From assembly GCA_029212465.1 (NCBI GenBank), contig JARGNV010000009.1, forward strand, positions 25,480 through 68,462: DNA of 42,983 bases. The letters run 5' to 3'. Source of the stretch: Legionellaceae bacterium. GTDB taxonomy: Bacteria; Pseudomonadota; Gammaproteobacteria; Legionellales; Legionellaceae. Numbering within the stretch: position 1 is the first letter of the stretch; each line of letters begins with the position of its first letter. Shown here piece after piece: positions 7,653 through 16,732 of this stretch. The notes under the pieces were generated by a model. The model worked only from the letters and a program-made list of their open reading frames with translations. It ran no database searches and had not been told where the DNA came from. The position numbers and the translations under genes were made by a program.

Positions 7653-8738
7653 ATGTCTGGCAAGAAGAAAAATAGAAAAGGTAGTGCGTCTCCTATGCCG
7701 AACCGTAGTCCTGATTTTGTAAAGTATTCGGCAACGAGATTTTCCCCTATTCCTGATGCGGGGAGTCATAGCTCTCGTACTCACACACCGCTTTCTACAC
7801 CTTCCCCTGTTCCTGAAAATCTCTCTAAAGTTGCAATTATTTTGCTCAATGACGCGCATGAAAAAGACGTATCCGAGGCAGCACTTACAATGCAAGCCGC
7901 AAAAATAAGAAGAGACGGCAACGAGGTTCGTTGCATCAATATGATAAATTGCACGGTAGAAGATTTGCATTTTTTATATGCATCTGAGTTATCTGAAATT
8001 GCAGTAGTGGGACATTCAAGTGCTGTTGACCCCGATGGCAGAACCTACCTACCAATGAGGCAACGTAAGGTGGGAAACCTTCGAGTCAATGCGGTGGGTC
8101 GCTTAATGGAAATGTTAGCGCATTATACAAAAGCGTCTCGTTATGTATTTTACCCATGTGAAATAGCAGATAGATTTGTAGACCAAACGACTGAGTTACG
8201 TGAACAAGAAAATCCTGGCGGAAGTACGACACATCATCGCGCATTGGAAGAAAACCGGGATATTGAGGAGCTCGCAAATGACAGCACCACCTCAACCTTG
8301 GATGTTATCCGAGGGTACATCCAAAATGGCCTCATCGTTAATCCACGGCGAGAAACGAATGAAACAACGCTCGAAGGCCAAGTTGGCCCAGGCGACCCTA
8401 GCAGATCGCCAAATCCGGCAAGCCCACGAGGCTCCATTAGCCGTGAAGAAGCAAGAACTCTAATCGGCGCATCAGACTACACAACGAGTCGACAGGAAAG
8501 AAAACGTGCTGACAAACTCGAAACACGGGGCAAAAAAGCACTCGCAAAAACAGACTGGGAGCTGCAAACGATTCGTCTGTCAGAAGAAAGCGCTAGCAGT
8601 CGGTTTACAGAAAAAGTAAGCCTTAATAAATTTATAACGGCTTATAATGTGTGGAAAACAAGAATGATACGCAATCAAATCCAAAAAGAGACTAGCGAAG
8701 ATAAGCGTGACTCACAACATACGCCACGCAAAAAATAA
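7653..8738 (+). CDS. Putative caspase/CHAT-like clan CD cysteine peptidase, copy B
   Basis: The frame is open from a GTG at 7593, but a perfect TATAAT at 7619-7624 and the ATG at 7653 favour the later start (361 residues). Residues 1-57 form a basic, Ser/Pro-rich extension absent from copy A. The core then runs KVAIILLND (strand 1), a helix ending DGNEVRCINM, IAVVGHSS (His121) and YVFYPCEIAD (Cys169). The His-to-Cys distance is 48 residues, the same as in copy A. The second shared block, GQVGPGDP through ASPRGSISREEA, is at 242-267, followed by a basic, probably helical C-terminus ending in PRKK. The GHS and CEIA motifs fit a caspase-fold dyad better here than in copy A. It is 98 bases downstream of copy A. 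Confidence 0.6.
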   Translation: MSGKKKNRKGSASPMPNRSPDFVKYSATRFSPIPDAGSHSSRTHTPLSTPSPVPENLSKVAIILLNDAHEKDVSEAALTMQAAKIRRDGNEVRCINMINCTVEDLHFLYASELSEIAVVGHSSAVDPDGRTYLPMRQRKVGNLRVNAVGRLMEMLAHYTKASRYVFYPCEIADRFVDQTTELREQENPGGSTTHHRALEENRDIEELANDSTTSTLDVIRGYIQNGLIVNPRRETNETTLEGQVGPGDPSRSPNPASPRGSISREEARTLIGASDYTTSRQERKRADKLETRGKKALAKTDWELQTIRLSEESASSRFTEKVSLNKFITAYNVWKTRMIRNQIQKETSEDKRDSQHTPRKK

Positions 8739-8766
8739 GCGTATGCGTTCTGTTTGTAGTCACTTT

Positions 8767-8784
8767 AGGGGCGCAATAGCCCCT
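8767..8784 (+). terminator. Terminator-like hairpin after the orphan pair
   Basis: A 6-bp GC-rich stem (AGGGGC, 8767-8772; GCCCCT, 8779-8784) with loop GCAATA lies 28 bases after the stop of copy B. It is followed by TTGCCTTATTGG, only partly T-rich, so termination strength is uncertain. Confidence 0.45.
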
Positions 8785-8869
8785 TGCCTTATTGGTTAAA
8801 TCTCGAGATAATCCACAGCCAAATATCGCCACACACCAGTATTCACATTATTTATCAATTAGGTGCCGC

Positions 8870-9322
8870 ATGGAAAAACAACTTTTCACTTTTATTTATA
8901 ATCATTGGCCTCTGTGGCTCGCCTTTGTAGGCGTGCTCATTTTAATGATTATCAACGAGCGTATCACCCAAAAGAAAGGCCCCAAAAACCTCTCGCCCAA
9001 TGCAGCTGTTGATGCCATTAATCATGAAAAAGCGGTTATCATTGATATGCGTGACAGAGAATCATTTCGTCAAAGTCACATCGTAGATGCCAAAAATATC
9101 CCCAATGCGACAGCCGAGCAACTTGAAAAATACAAAACAAAACCCTTTATTTTAATCTGCGCACGTGGTTTGCAATCTTCCGCCCTAGCAGTTAAATTAC
9201 GCAAACAAGGTTTCACCGAAGTCATGGTTTTAACCGGTGGCATCACCGCGTGGAAGGCTGCAAGCCTACCTCTAATTAAGGGCAAGAAAGAAGCTAAAAA
9301 AGCATCCAAAAAACAAAAATAG
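8870..9322 (+). CDS. Membrane-anchored rhodanese-like protein (YibN type)
   Basis: The frame is open further upstream, but the ATG at 8870 follows AGGTG (8861-8865) and gives a 150-residue protein starting MEKQLFTFIYNHWPLWLAF. One membrane helix (about residues 13-31) is followed by a single rhodanese domain (about 45-135) with the persulfide-bearing loop CARGLQSS, the Asp-Met-Arg-Asp segment of the family and the closing GGITAWKAA helix. The C-terminus is very Lys-rich. Rhodaneses carry sulfur as a cysteine persulfide; the physiological acceptor is unknown for this subfamily. A gene of this type precedes secB and gpsA in many gammaproteobacteria, where grxC often lies between; here grxC is absent. 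Confidence 0.88.
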   Translation: MEKQLFTFIYNHWPLWLAFVGVLILMIINERITQKKGPKNLSPNAAVDAINHEKAVIIDMRDRESFRQSHIVDAKNIPNATAEQLEKYKTKPFILICARGLQSSALAVKLRKQGFTEVMVLTGGITAWKAASLPLIKGKKEAKKASKKQK

Positions 9323-9334
9323 GACAGTAATACC

Positions 9335-9820
9335 ATGGATACAAAAGATACTCCAGAAAATGCACCTGCAGGTGCTGAAGCACAATTTGTAATTCAACGT
9401 GTTTATGTTAAAAATTTATCATTTGAAACAACCAACACCCCCCATGTATTTCAAGAAGAGTGGACACCTGAGTTAACGCTCGACTTAAATACAACCCATA
9501 CCGCACTGGATGATAATGGCGCTTATGAAGTGGTTTTAACGGTGACTGCAACGGTTAAAAACAAAGAGACAACCGCCTTTTTAATTGAAGTACAACAAGG
9601 TGGGATATTCACCATTACAGGTGCGGAGTCCGCACAACTAGATCACCTCCTCGGTAGTTTCTGCCCAAGCTTGTTGTTCCCTTATGCACGTGAAGCCATC
9701 ACAACTGAAGTGGTGCGCGGTAGCTTCCCACAGCTTGTACTCGCCCCCATCAACTTTGATGCTATCTACATGCAACAGCAACAAGAAGCAGCACAACAGT
9801 CTGAAGAGACAACGCACTAG
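9335..9820 (+). CDS. secB: Protein-export chaperone SecB
   Basis: The 161-residue product has the family's usual length and N-terminal core ([20 protein letters not shown]), the [11 protein letters not shown] strand and the conserved [20 protein letters not shown] segment. SecB is a cytoplasmic homotetramer that keeps precursor proteins unfolded and hands them to SecA. The acidic, Gln-rich C-terminus is typical. The gene is 12 bases after the rhodanese gene and 3 bases before gpsA, so the three are almost certainly co-transcribed. Confidence 0.96.
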   Translation: MDTKDTPENAPAGAEAQFVIQRVYVKNLSFETTNTPHVFQEEWTPELTLDLNTTHTALDDNGAYEVVLTVTATVKNKETTAFLIEVQQGGIFTITGAESAQLDHLLGSFCPSLLFPYAREAITTEVVRGSFPQLVLAPINFDAIYMQQQQEAAQQSEETTH

Positions 9821-9823
9821 GCC

Positions 9824-10813
9824 ATGACAACCCCAACGTTTGCTATTCTTGGGGCCGGCTCGTTTGGAACAGCCGTTGCCATACATCTAAGTATGCACGG
9901 CCTGCCCGTACGATTATGGGGACGTGATAAACATCACGTCCACGTCATGGCAAAAGCACGCGAAAATACACACTACTTACCCGATATTACTTTTCCAAAG
10001 CCACTCATACTAGAATCAGACCTTGAGGCATGTGTTAACTGCGCAACCCATGTGATTGTTGCTGTTCCCTCTCATGCATTTGGCGAGCTACTACAGTTAC
10101 TCCCTCAAAATATCAAGCACCTCGCCTGGCTCACAAAAGGGCTCGACCCTCAAACAAATCACTGCTTAAGCGAGCTGGTTGCAGCAAGATGGGGAGAAGA
10201 CTTTCCGATGGCCGTGATTTCAGGCCCTTCTTTTGCCAAAGAGCTTGCAAAAGGACTCCCAACGGCCGTTGTCATTGCCGGCAACAACAAAAATCACATG
10301 AGCGCACTGCACCAAGCCTTACATCATGCGCACTTGCGTGCATACTTTAGCCACGACCTCGTCGGCGTACAATGTGCAGGCGCCGTTAAAAACGTCCTTG
10401 CCATTGCCTGTGGTATTAGTGATGGACTCAATTATGGTGCCAATGCAAAAGCTGCCTTAATTACAAGAGGTTTGGCTGAGATGGCACGCCTTGGCACAGC
10501 TCTTGGCGGACTCTCTGAAACATTCACGGGCCTCTCAGGCCTTGGAGACTTGGTTTTAACCTGCACCGATAACCAATCTAGAAACCGCCGCTTCGGCTTG
10601 CTTGTTGGGCAAGGAGAAGCCATTCTTGCCGCAGAAAAAGCCATTGGACAAGTTGTAGAAGGCAAGCATAACGCACAACAAGTGTGTGCTCTCGCTAAAG
10701 CGAATGGTCTAGACTTACCCATTTGCCTTGAGGTAGATGCACTGCTTCAAGGGCTGCAAACACCTGACGCTGCTGTACAAAACTTATTAAATCGCCCAGC
10801 AAAAAGCGAGTAA
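9824..10813 (+). CDS. gpsA: NAD(P)+-dependent glycerol-3-phosphate dehydrogenase GpsA
   Basis: The 329-residue enzyme reduces dihydroxyacetone phosphate to sn-glycerol 3-phosphate for phospholipid synthesis. The Rossmann motif GAGSFGTA is at residues 8-15. The substrate-site and catalytic segments are present: VISGPSFAKELAKGLPTAVV, the lysine in CAGAVKNVLAIACGI, and the late GLSGLGDLVLTCT. Length is normal. The ATG lies 3 bases after the secB stop. The nearby PlsC-type acyltransferase at 14746 would use a product derived from this enzyme. Confidence 0.97.
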   Translation: MTTPTFAILGAGSFGTAVAIHLSMHGLPVRLWGRDKHHVHVMAKARENTHYLPDITFPKPLILESDLEACVNCATHVIVAVPSHAFGELLQLLPQNIKHLAWLTKGLDPQTNHCLSELVAARWGEDFPMAVISGPSFAKELAKGLPTAVVIAGNNKNHMSALHQALHHAHLRAYFSHDLVGVQCAGAVKNVLAIACGISDGLNYGANAKAALITRGLAEMARLGTALGGLSETFTGLSGLGDLVLTCTDNQSRNRRFGLLVGQGEAILAAEKAIGQVVEGKHNAQQVCALAKANGLDLPICLEVDALLQGLQTPDAAVQNLLNRPAKSE

Positions 10814-10835
10814 TAGTTTCTATTATTGACCAACA

Positions 10836-10844
10836 TGGTATAAT
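10836..10844 (+). promoter_or_regulatory. Extended -10 promoter for the following orphan gene
   Basis: TGGTATAAT combines a perfect TATAAT (10839-10844) with the TG of an extended -10. The matching -35 region (GTTTCT, 17 bases upstream) is weak, as is common for extended -10 promoters. The start codon follows 63 bases later at 10908. It indicates independent transcription from the gpsA operon. Confidence 0.5.
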
Positions 10845-10907
10845 TGACAGCATTTATGCTGCTTGGCAACCCCTTCAACAGCTCAATAAATATGCGCGAG
10901 AAAACTC

Positions 10908-12191
10908 ATGTTGTCAGAAAAAACGTTATTAAGCACCTTAGATGCCTTATATGAAGCAATTCATAGAGAAAAAAGCGCTAAAGAGAATGCTACCCCCACG
11001 CAAAGTAGATACCCGTTCGAGTTCCAGCGCGACGCGATGCTCATTAAGCAAATCGCCCTACTCGATTACTTAGATACAAAAATCGAATCTCATCGATGGT
11101 CTAACGCGCAAAAAAAAGAAGGCGCACTTAAAAAACTACACGAGACAAAGGCACTATTTGATTACTTTGGCACAGAAAGACAAAAGACAGATAGGCTAAA
11201 TAGGCTTAACTACGCCCAAATAGTCGCAATACCCAATGCGCTCGAAAACGTATATAGCGAATCACCAGTCACCAATGGATACTTTGTTTCATTGATAGAG
11301 CAGTACATACGCTATCTCGCCCAAGGAGAAACAATTTCGAGTTTGCCAGGACTATTTGGCTACAATTTAGAAAAACAGTTAGAACGAATCTTGAGTATAT
11401 ACAACACTCAAGAGGAAAGTCATACTCAAATCATCCCTATGCCAGATAGCGTCAAAAACCGCTTCCAATATATCATAGATATCACAACGCTTCTCACAAA
11501 GCCTGAAGCAAGAACAGGCGATGGCCTCCCTACCAAAGAGAGTATTCGACTCATTAACATGCTCAAATATTTGAACAAATCAAACGAAAGACATAATTAT
11601 GTAGCACATCAAAAAAACGGTCAGATAACTGTAAGTTTTGAGGAAACTCAAAGAAACCTACAGGCATATTTCAGCCAAACCACAGAGAAGTGGCGACAGC
11701 TATGTGGGCCTACACAAGAAATTGATATTTACTCACTACAAACAGAACTTAGAGTACTAGAAGGGCAAGTAAAGAAAGGTGATGTCAATCCAATGGAAAA
11801 CACGACCTTGCTCTCTCTTGCACAACACCTCCTGCATTATACAAGAGATGATCACGAAACAATTCAAACGTCGTTTGAATTGCTCTTAGACGAGGTGCTT
11901 CGAAAGCATTACCAACCCAAAACAAACGTATCTCAAAAACCCTCCTCGGAAATAGAAAACCATCCTACAGCACCCTCCTTTCACATTTTAAATGGCTTTA
12001 TTGCAGCACTCGGTGTTGCAGCCGTTGCTGTAGCATTTCTTGTCTTTAATGCTGTAAACCTTGCAACAGCAGGTATTTTACTTGCATGTGCAGGTGCCAC
12101 GGCAGTAGCAATCGGCGGGTATGGCTTGTTCTCAAAAGCGAATGAAGCATCTGTAGCCCCTCTTTCACATACAAAAGCGCCAGCGCTTTAA
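10908..12191 (+). CDS. Unrecognised helical protein with C-terminal membrane hairpin
   Basis: The 427-residue product matches no family I know. Residues 1-355 are hydrophilic and predicted mostly helical by eye, rich in Leu, Lys, Glu and Gln heptad-like stretches. Residues about 362-411 contain two hydrophobic helices (FIAALGVAAVAVAFLVF and ATAGILLACAGATAVAIGGY) joined by a short turn, followed by a short tail of about 18 residues. The layout is that of the gene at 573, and both start with a short hydrophobic-helical segment (LLSTLDALYEAI here, AQNLLDTYSNAL there). This resemblance is weak and may be architectural only. It has its own promoter-like sequence and terminator. Such cargo genes in Legionellales are often secreted effectors; here this is only an inference. 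Confidence 0.7.
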   Translation: MLSEKTLLSTLDALYEAIHREKSAKENATPTQSRYPFEFQRDAMLIKQIALLDYLDTKIESHRWSNAQKKEGALKKLHETKALFDYFGTERQKTDRLNRLNYAQIVAIPNALENVYSESPVTNGYFVSLIEQYIRYLAQGETISSLPGLFGYNLEKQLERILSIYNTQEESHTQIIPMPDSVKNRFQYIIDITTLLTKPEARTGDGLPTKESIRLINMLKYLNKSNERHNYVAHQKNGQITVSFEETQRNLQAYFSQTTEKWRQLCGPTQEIDIYSLQTELRVLEGQVKKGDVNPMENTTLLSLAQHLLHYTRDDHETIQTSFELLLDEVLRKHYQPKTNVSQKPSSEIENHPTAPSFHILNGFIAALGVAAVAVAFLVFNAVNLATAGILLACAGATAVAIGGYGLFSKANEASVAPLSHTKAPAL

Positions 12192-12212
12192 TCCTACCAA
12201 CCTCCAATAGAT

Positions 12213-12242
12213 AAAAAGAGCCCACTCGGGCCCTTTATTTTT
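12213..12242 (+). terminator. Rho-independent terminator
   Basis: A stem with one mismatch (AAAGAGCCC against GGGCCCTTT, loop ACTC) is followed by ATTTTT. It lies about 25 bases after the stop of the orphan gene at 10908-12191. The A-rich left side and T-rich right side mean it could also serve the convergent zipA transcript. Confidence 0.7.
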
Positions 12243-12389
12243 GGAAACACAGAGAAAATAAACAGGTTAAGCGCTCTCGCAGCATACTCAATGCAAACTA
12301 AGTATGTGGAGAAACAGACCATCCAAACAACAAACTTGGATGACCCGAGTAAATGCGGTCAAGTTGGTGGAGGCAAATGTCAACAGGCC

Positions 12390-13178
12390 CTAATCCAAAT
12401 AAGCTGCTGTTTCGCTCGATGCCACACCCAAAATCTTGTGATATCGCGCAAGGCTTCTGTCAGACCAAGGCGTACGTGTATCATCTAGCAAGTGCGCGTC
12501 TAAACCATCTGAGAGTTGCTTTGCGGTATCAAGCATAATGGTCAAGCGCTCATCATCAATACTTGGGTTGCCTGACGCTTCCATAAACAAACAAAGACCA
12601 CGGACACTAAACGCCCCCATATTTTGTAAGTCGAAAATACCACTTTCTGTAGCAGTTGCCAAACTACAAATAATGGGGCCTTGTCCATTCAAAGATTGAT
12701 GACGATGAAACAATTGCCCTTCTCCAAAACGTAATCCCGCGGCTAAAATGCTTTGAAGTAACTCATAGCCCGCAAGCTTTCCATCATCTTTTGCTAATAA
12801 GAAAAGCATCAAAGATGGTGGTTTGGGTGTCTCTTTTTCACTCAAATCTTGAGCGACTGTTTCTTTGGGAGCAGAAGATGGCGGCGCACTGGTTTTTACC
12901 CGCGGGGAAGCCTCGGGTGTAATACTCGCCGCATCATCAGCAACTGGCGCCACAACAGGCTCCGACTGTTTCTTTTCTGAGGCAGCGCCCCCTTTATATT
13001 CTGCGCGCACCTTTCGAACCGCAATAATGTCATCTTGTTGAATCTCTGGTTGGGCGGCTTCAGCGCGATAACGACGTTGTCTCACTTTCTCTCGACGCTT
13101 AGTTGTAAACATGCGCAACAATGCAAACATAACCCCTATTAAAAGCAGTACATTCAATATAAGGCTCCAGTTTGTCAT
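12390..13178 (-). CDS. zipA: Cell division protein ZipA
   Basis: The 262-residue product begins with a single membrane helix at the extreme N-terminus (about residues 5-24). This is the N-out topology typical of ZipA. It continues with a basic stretch (KRREKVRQRR), a Pro/Ala/Glu-rich linker and a C-terminal ZipA FtsZ-binding domain (about 121-258). Recognisable domain elements are GEGQLFHRH, the SGIFDLQNMGAFSVRGLCLFM strand pair and the DDERLTIMLDTAKQLSDGL helix, ending in LLDDTRTPWSDRSLARY. ZipA tethers the FtsZ ring to the inner membrane. It lies 18 bases after the desaturase gene on the same strand; ligA, its common partner, is not next to it. Confidence 0.9.
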   Translation of the reverse strand: MTNWSLILNVLLLIGVMFALLRMFTTKRREKVRQRRYRAEAAQPEIQQDDIIAVRKVRAEYKGGAASEKKQSEPVVAPVADDAASITPEASPRVKTSAPPSSAPKETVAQDLSEKETPKPPSLMLFLLAKDDGKLAGYELLQSILAAGLRFGEGQLFHRHQSLNGQGPIICSLATATESGIFDLQNMGAFSVRGLCLFMEASGNPSIDDERLTIMLDTAKQLSDGLDAHLLDDTRTPWSDRSLARYHKILGVASSETAAYLD

Positions 13179-13196
13179 GAGTGACTCCTTGTCTAA

Positions 13197-14381
13197 TTAA
13201 GCCGTCTGTGCCTGAGGCACATAACTTTTTAACTGCAGAGAAAACTGACGCAATGCATCCACGCCAGATGCTTCTGCTTGCTTACACCACTGCTGCAACG
13301 CCTCAATCAATTCTTTTTGAGAAGTTGCTGTTTTCAACCAAATTTCTTGTAATGATTGCCTATAATCATACACAACTCGCAGCGCTTCAAAACGCGCTAA
13401 CACGGTTTCAAGGCACGAGGTTGCTCGAGGTGACAGTAGTGCCTCACGTCTCCGCAATAAAATACCCGCCTTATTCAACAGTGCTTTATCTGTTTTATTC
13501 ATCGATGACTGCTGCTTTTCAAGTTTCACAATAGGTCGTACCACACGTTTATAATACTGTGACATCACCTGAAAACGGTTGCCAACCACAGCGCGCACCG
13601 TTTCTAAATCAACTTGTATCTTTTGCTTGTCTTTTGCAAGGCGAGGAGGCAATTTTTTCACTTTTGCAAGTCCGAGAAAAGACAAGCAACGAATGTAAAA
13701 CCAACCAATATCAAACTCCCACCATTTCACAGAAAACTTAGCAGAAGAAGCAAATGTATGGTGGTTATTATGCAATTCTTCGCCACCAATCCAAAAGCCC
13801 CATGGAATAATATTGGTAGCTGCATCGTCAGATTCGAAATTGCGATATCCAAAGTAATGTCCAACACCGTTAATGACGCCTGCCGCCCAAAATGGAATCC
13901 AAAGCATTTGAAGCCCCCAAATACTGAGCCCCGGCAAACCAAATAACAGTAAGTCAATCAAGAGTGTAACGACAACACCTTTTGCAGAAAAGCGTTTATA
14001 TACATTACGCTCAAGCCAATCATTCGGTGTGCCATGGGCATACTTTTCAATCATCGCAGTATCTTTTGATGCGGCTCGATATAAGTCAACACCTCGCCAA
14101 AGCACGCGCCGAAGACCCAGTACAATTGGACTGTGTGGATCGCCTTCTGTTTCAACGGATGCATGATGTTTACGATGAATCGCAACCCACTCAGAGGTGA
14201 CCATACCGGTGGTTAACCACAACCAAAGACGGAAAAAATGACTCACCGCAGGGTGCAAATCCAATGCACGATGCGCCTGACATCGATGTAGGTAAATCGT
14301 TACCCCCGCAATCGTAATTTGAGTCACTATAAGTGACGCAAGAATGTAGCCCCAAAACGATAAGTTTAAAAGACCAAACAT
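13197..14381 (-). CDS. Membrane fatty acyl-CoA/acyl-lipid delta-9-type desaturase
   Basis: The 394-residue product has the three histidine boxes that bind the di-iron centre of membrane desaturases: HRCQAH (32-37), HRKHH (69-73) and HNNHH (204-208), among four hydrophobic segments. This is the OLE1/DesA-like acyl-CoA desaturase layout, which introduces a cis double bond in saturated acyl chains using oxygen. Compared with minimal bacterial versions there is an extra C-terminal region of about 120 residues (from about 265), helical and basic, of unknown role. It may set membrane fluidity together with the acyltransferase gene on the other strand. Electron donor not seen nearby. Confidence 0.9.
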   Translation of the reverse strand: MFGLLNLSFWGYILASLIVTQITIAGVTIYLHRCQAHRALDLHPAVSHFFRLWLWLTTGMVTSEWVAIHRKHHASVETEGDPHSPIVLGLRRVLWRGVDLYRAASKDTAMIEKYAHGTPNDWLERNVYKRFSAKGVVVTLLIDLLLFGLPGLSIWGLQMLWIPFWAAGVINGVGHYFGYRNFESDDAATNIIPWGFWIGGEELHNNHHTFASSAKFSVKWWEFDIGWFYIRCLSFLGLAKVKKLPPRLAKDKQKIQVDLETVRAVVGNRFQVMSQYYKRVVRPIVKLEKQQSSMNKTDKALLNKAGILLRRREALLSPRATSCLETVLARFEALRVVYDYRQSLQEIWLKTATSQKELIEALQQWCKQAEASGVDALRQFSLQLKSYVPQAQTA

Positions 14382-14522
14382 CGTAAACCTCCCATATCAT
14401 GAAGACGTCACGCTCTGAAAGCCAGAAGCATATAGAGCGAACATTATACACTATTTCTTTGCATTTAGGTCGTTTTTAACAGATAATTCGTCCCACAGCC
14501 CCTTTTATTGGCTCTTAATACC

Positions 14523-14759
14523 ATGTCTCAATCATTAAAACATTTTTTTCAACAATTGCCTCCTTTTATTTTGCTGGGTGTTGCAATTGCACTTGCTATA
14601 GGTATCTTTGTGGTCTTTTCTTACGTATTGGTTTGGGGATTACTCATCGGCGCCGTACTCTGGGGTGTCAATAGCCTTATCCAATATGTGCGAGGCGCTC
14701 GCTCAAATGAGCCACCTAAAACGACTAAAGGACGTGTTATCGATCATGACAGACCTTAA
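14523..14759 (+). CDS. Small conserved-looking membrane protein
   Basis: The ATG at 14523 gives 78 residues; a TTG five codons upstream is less likely. After a short amphipathic start (MSQSLKHFFQQLPPF) there are two closely spaced hydrophobic helices (about 16-55), followed by a polar tail ending GRVIDHDRP. The function is unknown. Its stop overlaps the start of the acyltransferase gene by 14 bases, suggesting translational coupling and perhaps a shared role at the membrane. The overlap and clear hydrophobic pattern support a real gene, although no strong Shine-Dalgarno is visible. Confidence 0.7.
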   Translation: MSQSLKHFFQQLPPFILLGVAIALAIGIFVVFSYVLVWGLLIGAVLWGVNSLIQYVRGARSNEPPKTTKGRVIDHDRP

Positions 14760-15516
14760 TAACGCATCACCGAAAAAGCCGGCAGGAATTTTACGGACAA
14801 TATGGCTTGCGCTTGGCACATGTATGCTTACCGTCGATATGTGTATACGCTGTATTGCAAGAAGTCTTATTGGAAAAGTGACAAGACCTTGGGTTGACGA
14901 CCGCATGGACAACTGGAGCAAAAAAATGATTGCTCTCTGGCGCATTGACTGTACCATCCATAACCCAAATAAAGTACATCCTGTTGCAGGACAACCAACC
15001 ATTTTAATGTGCAACCACAGCAGCTTGTTTGATATTCCAGTTTGCTATCGTGCCTTTTCTGGTATTTCACTACGTATGCTTGCTAAAAAAGAAATGATGA
15101 AAATTCCCATCATGGGGAAAGCGATGCAGCAATCTGAATTTCCTTTTATTGACAGAAAAAACAGACGCCAAGCAATTAAAGATTTAGCGGTCATTCATGA
15201 CATGCTTGAGAACGGTATTGTGATGTGGATTGCACCTGAAGGCACGCGCTCGCCCGACAAACACGTTGGTCCCTTTAAAAAGGGTGGCTTTATCACAGCG
15301 ATTCAGACCAAAGCAACCATCATTCCAATTGGTGTTCGTGGTGCCTTTGATGTATTACCCTCCCGTACCCTCAAGTGCCACCTTCATCAAAAGGCCGAGG
15401 TACACATTGGCGACCCCATCGATGCCTCAAAATTCACCCTAGAGAATAAAGAAGCGTTGCTCCATCAAACACGCGAAGTCATTAAAAAGCTCGCAGGCGA
15501 CACAACAGTCGATTAA
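14746..15516 (+). CDS. 1-acyl-sn-glycerol-3-phosphate acyltransferase (PlsC family)
   Basis: With the ATG at 14746 the product is 256 residues, the usual size. An N-terminal membrane helix (about 15-35) is followed by the acyltransferase motifs: NHSSLFD (His91, Asp96; NHxxxxD), the acceptor-binding FPFIDRKNRR block and EGTRSPD (165-171). The family acylates lysophosphatidic acid to phosphatidic acid at the inner membrane. The open frame extends upstream through the small membrane protein gene, but the conserved part begins only after this ATG. AAGGA at 14728-14732 is a rather distant Shine-Dalgarno, consistent with coupling to the overlapping upstream gene. Confidence 0.9.
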   Translation: MTDLNNASPKKPAGILRTIWLALGTCMLTVDMCIRCIARSLIGKVTRPWVDDRMDNWSKKMIALWRIDCTIHNPNKVHPVAGQPTILMCNHSSLFDIPVCYRAFSGISLRMLAKKEMMKIPIMGKAMQQSEFPFIDRKNRRQAIKDLAVIHDMLENGIVMWIAPEGTRSPDKHVGPFKKGGFITAIQTKATIIPIGVRGAFDVLPSRTLKCHLHQKAEVHIGDPIDASKFTLENKEALLHQTREVIKKLAGDTTVD

Positions 15517-15519
15517 GAA

Positions 15520-16031
<512 letters not shown>

Positions 16032-16111
16032 TTACTCTTCAATTCAGATTGAACCTGTGCGAAGTCTAGCGTATTGTTAATAGAATGTAATCTCATTTAA
16101 AAGTTATCCTT

Positions 16112-16732
16112 ATGCTATTCAAAAAACACATACTCAACCTCTCGCTCATCTTACTCTTCAGTGCTTGTACCACAGCGACCAACGCCCCAAGCCTCTCAAC
16201 ATCAGATACCACGAAGGCAGATAAGCAATCTGTGGCCAAACGAGTACAGGCAGCAAAGCACCTCTCTTCTTGGACCATTACAGGCGCACTTGCTGCCAAA
16301 AGTAAGCGGAAAACTTGGACCGCATCGATGAACTGGAAACAGCAAGGCCTCAATCGCTATCGCCTACATCTTTTTGGTCCATTAGGCGGCGGTAGTGTTC
16401 TGGTTGAGAAAAACGGGCGGCTTGTCACCTATCAAGATGGCCCAAAACGTGTCACCACCACCAATATCAGTCAGCTATTTTACAAAGAAACAGGTATTCG
16501 TGTGCCACTGCACAACCTATATTATTGGGTTCGTGGCGTACAGGCCCCAGGCGCTACACAATCTGAAGAATATGATGCCACAGGACATCTAAAAGTACTG
16601 AAACAAGGTGGATACACTATTAGGTATGATTCATATCAAACTGTCAAAAACTTCGACCTTCCTACTAAAATTCGTATAGCAGGTCCAGGTGGACAGTTAA
16701 AACTCATCATAAAAGACTGGAAAATCCATTGA
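16112..16732 (+). CDS. lolB: Outer-membrane lipoprotein receptor LolB
   Basis: The 206-residue product has a lipoprotein signal peptide ending in LLFSAC (acylated Cys19). The mature part has the LolB strand pattern: SSWTITGALAAKSKRKTWTA, then MNWKQQGLNRYRLHLFGPLGGGSVLVE, ending with a strand that contains LKLIIKDWKI. LolB accepts lipoproteins from LolA and inserts them in the outer membrane. In many gammaproteobacteria lolB is followed by ispE and then the tRNA-Gln/prs region. Here ispE is missing and the tRNA gene follows after 68 bases. Confidence 0.9.
   Translation: MLFKKHILNLSLILLFSACTTATNAPSLSTSDTTKADKQSVAKRVQAAKHLSSWTITGALAAKSKRKTWTASMNWKQQGLNRYRLHLFGPLGGGSVLVEKNGRLVTYQDGPKRVTTTNISQLFYKETGIRVPLHNLYYWVRGVQAPGATQSEEYDATGHLKVLKQGGYTIRYDSYQTVKNFDLPTKIRIAGPGGQLKLIIKDWKIH

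Noticed and set aside
12291-12538. Small overlapping plus-strand open frames near the zipA 3' end
   Set aside because: They run largely antisense to zipA, lack Shine-Dalgarno sequences and have atypical composition.
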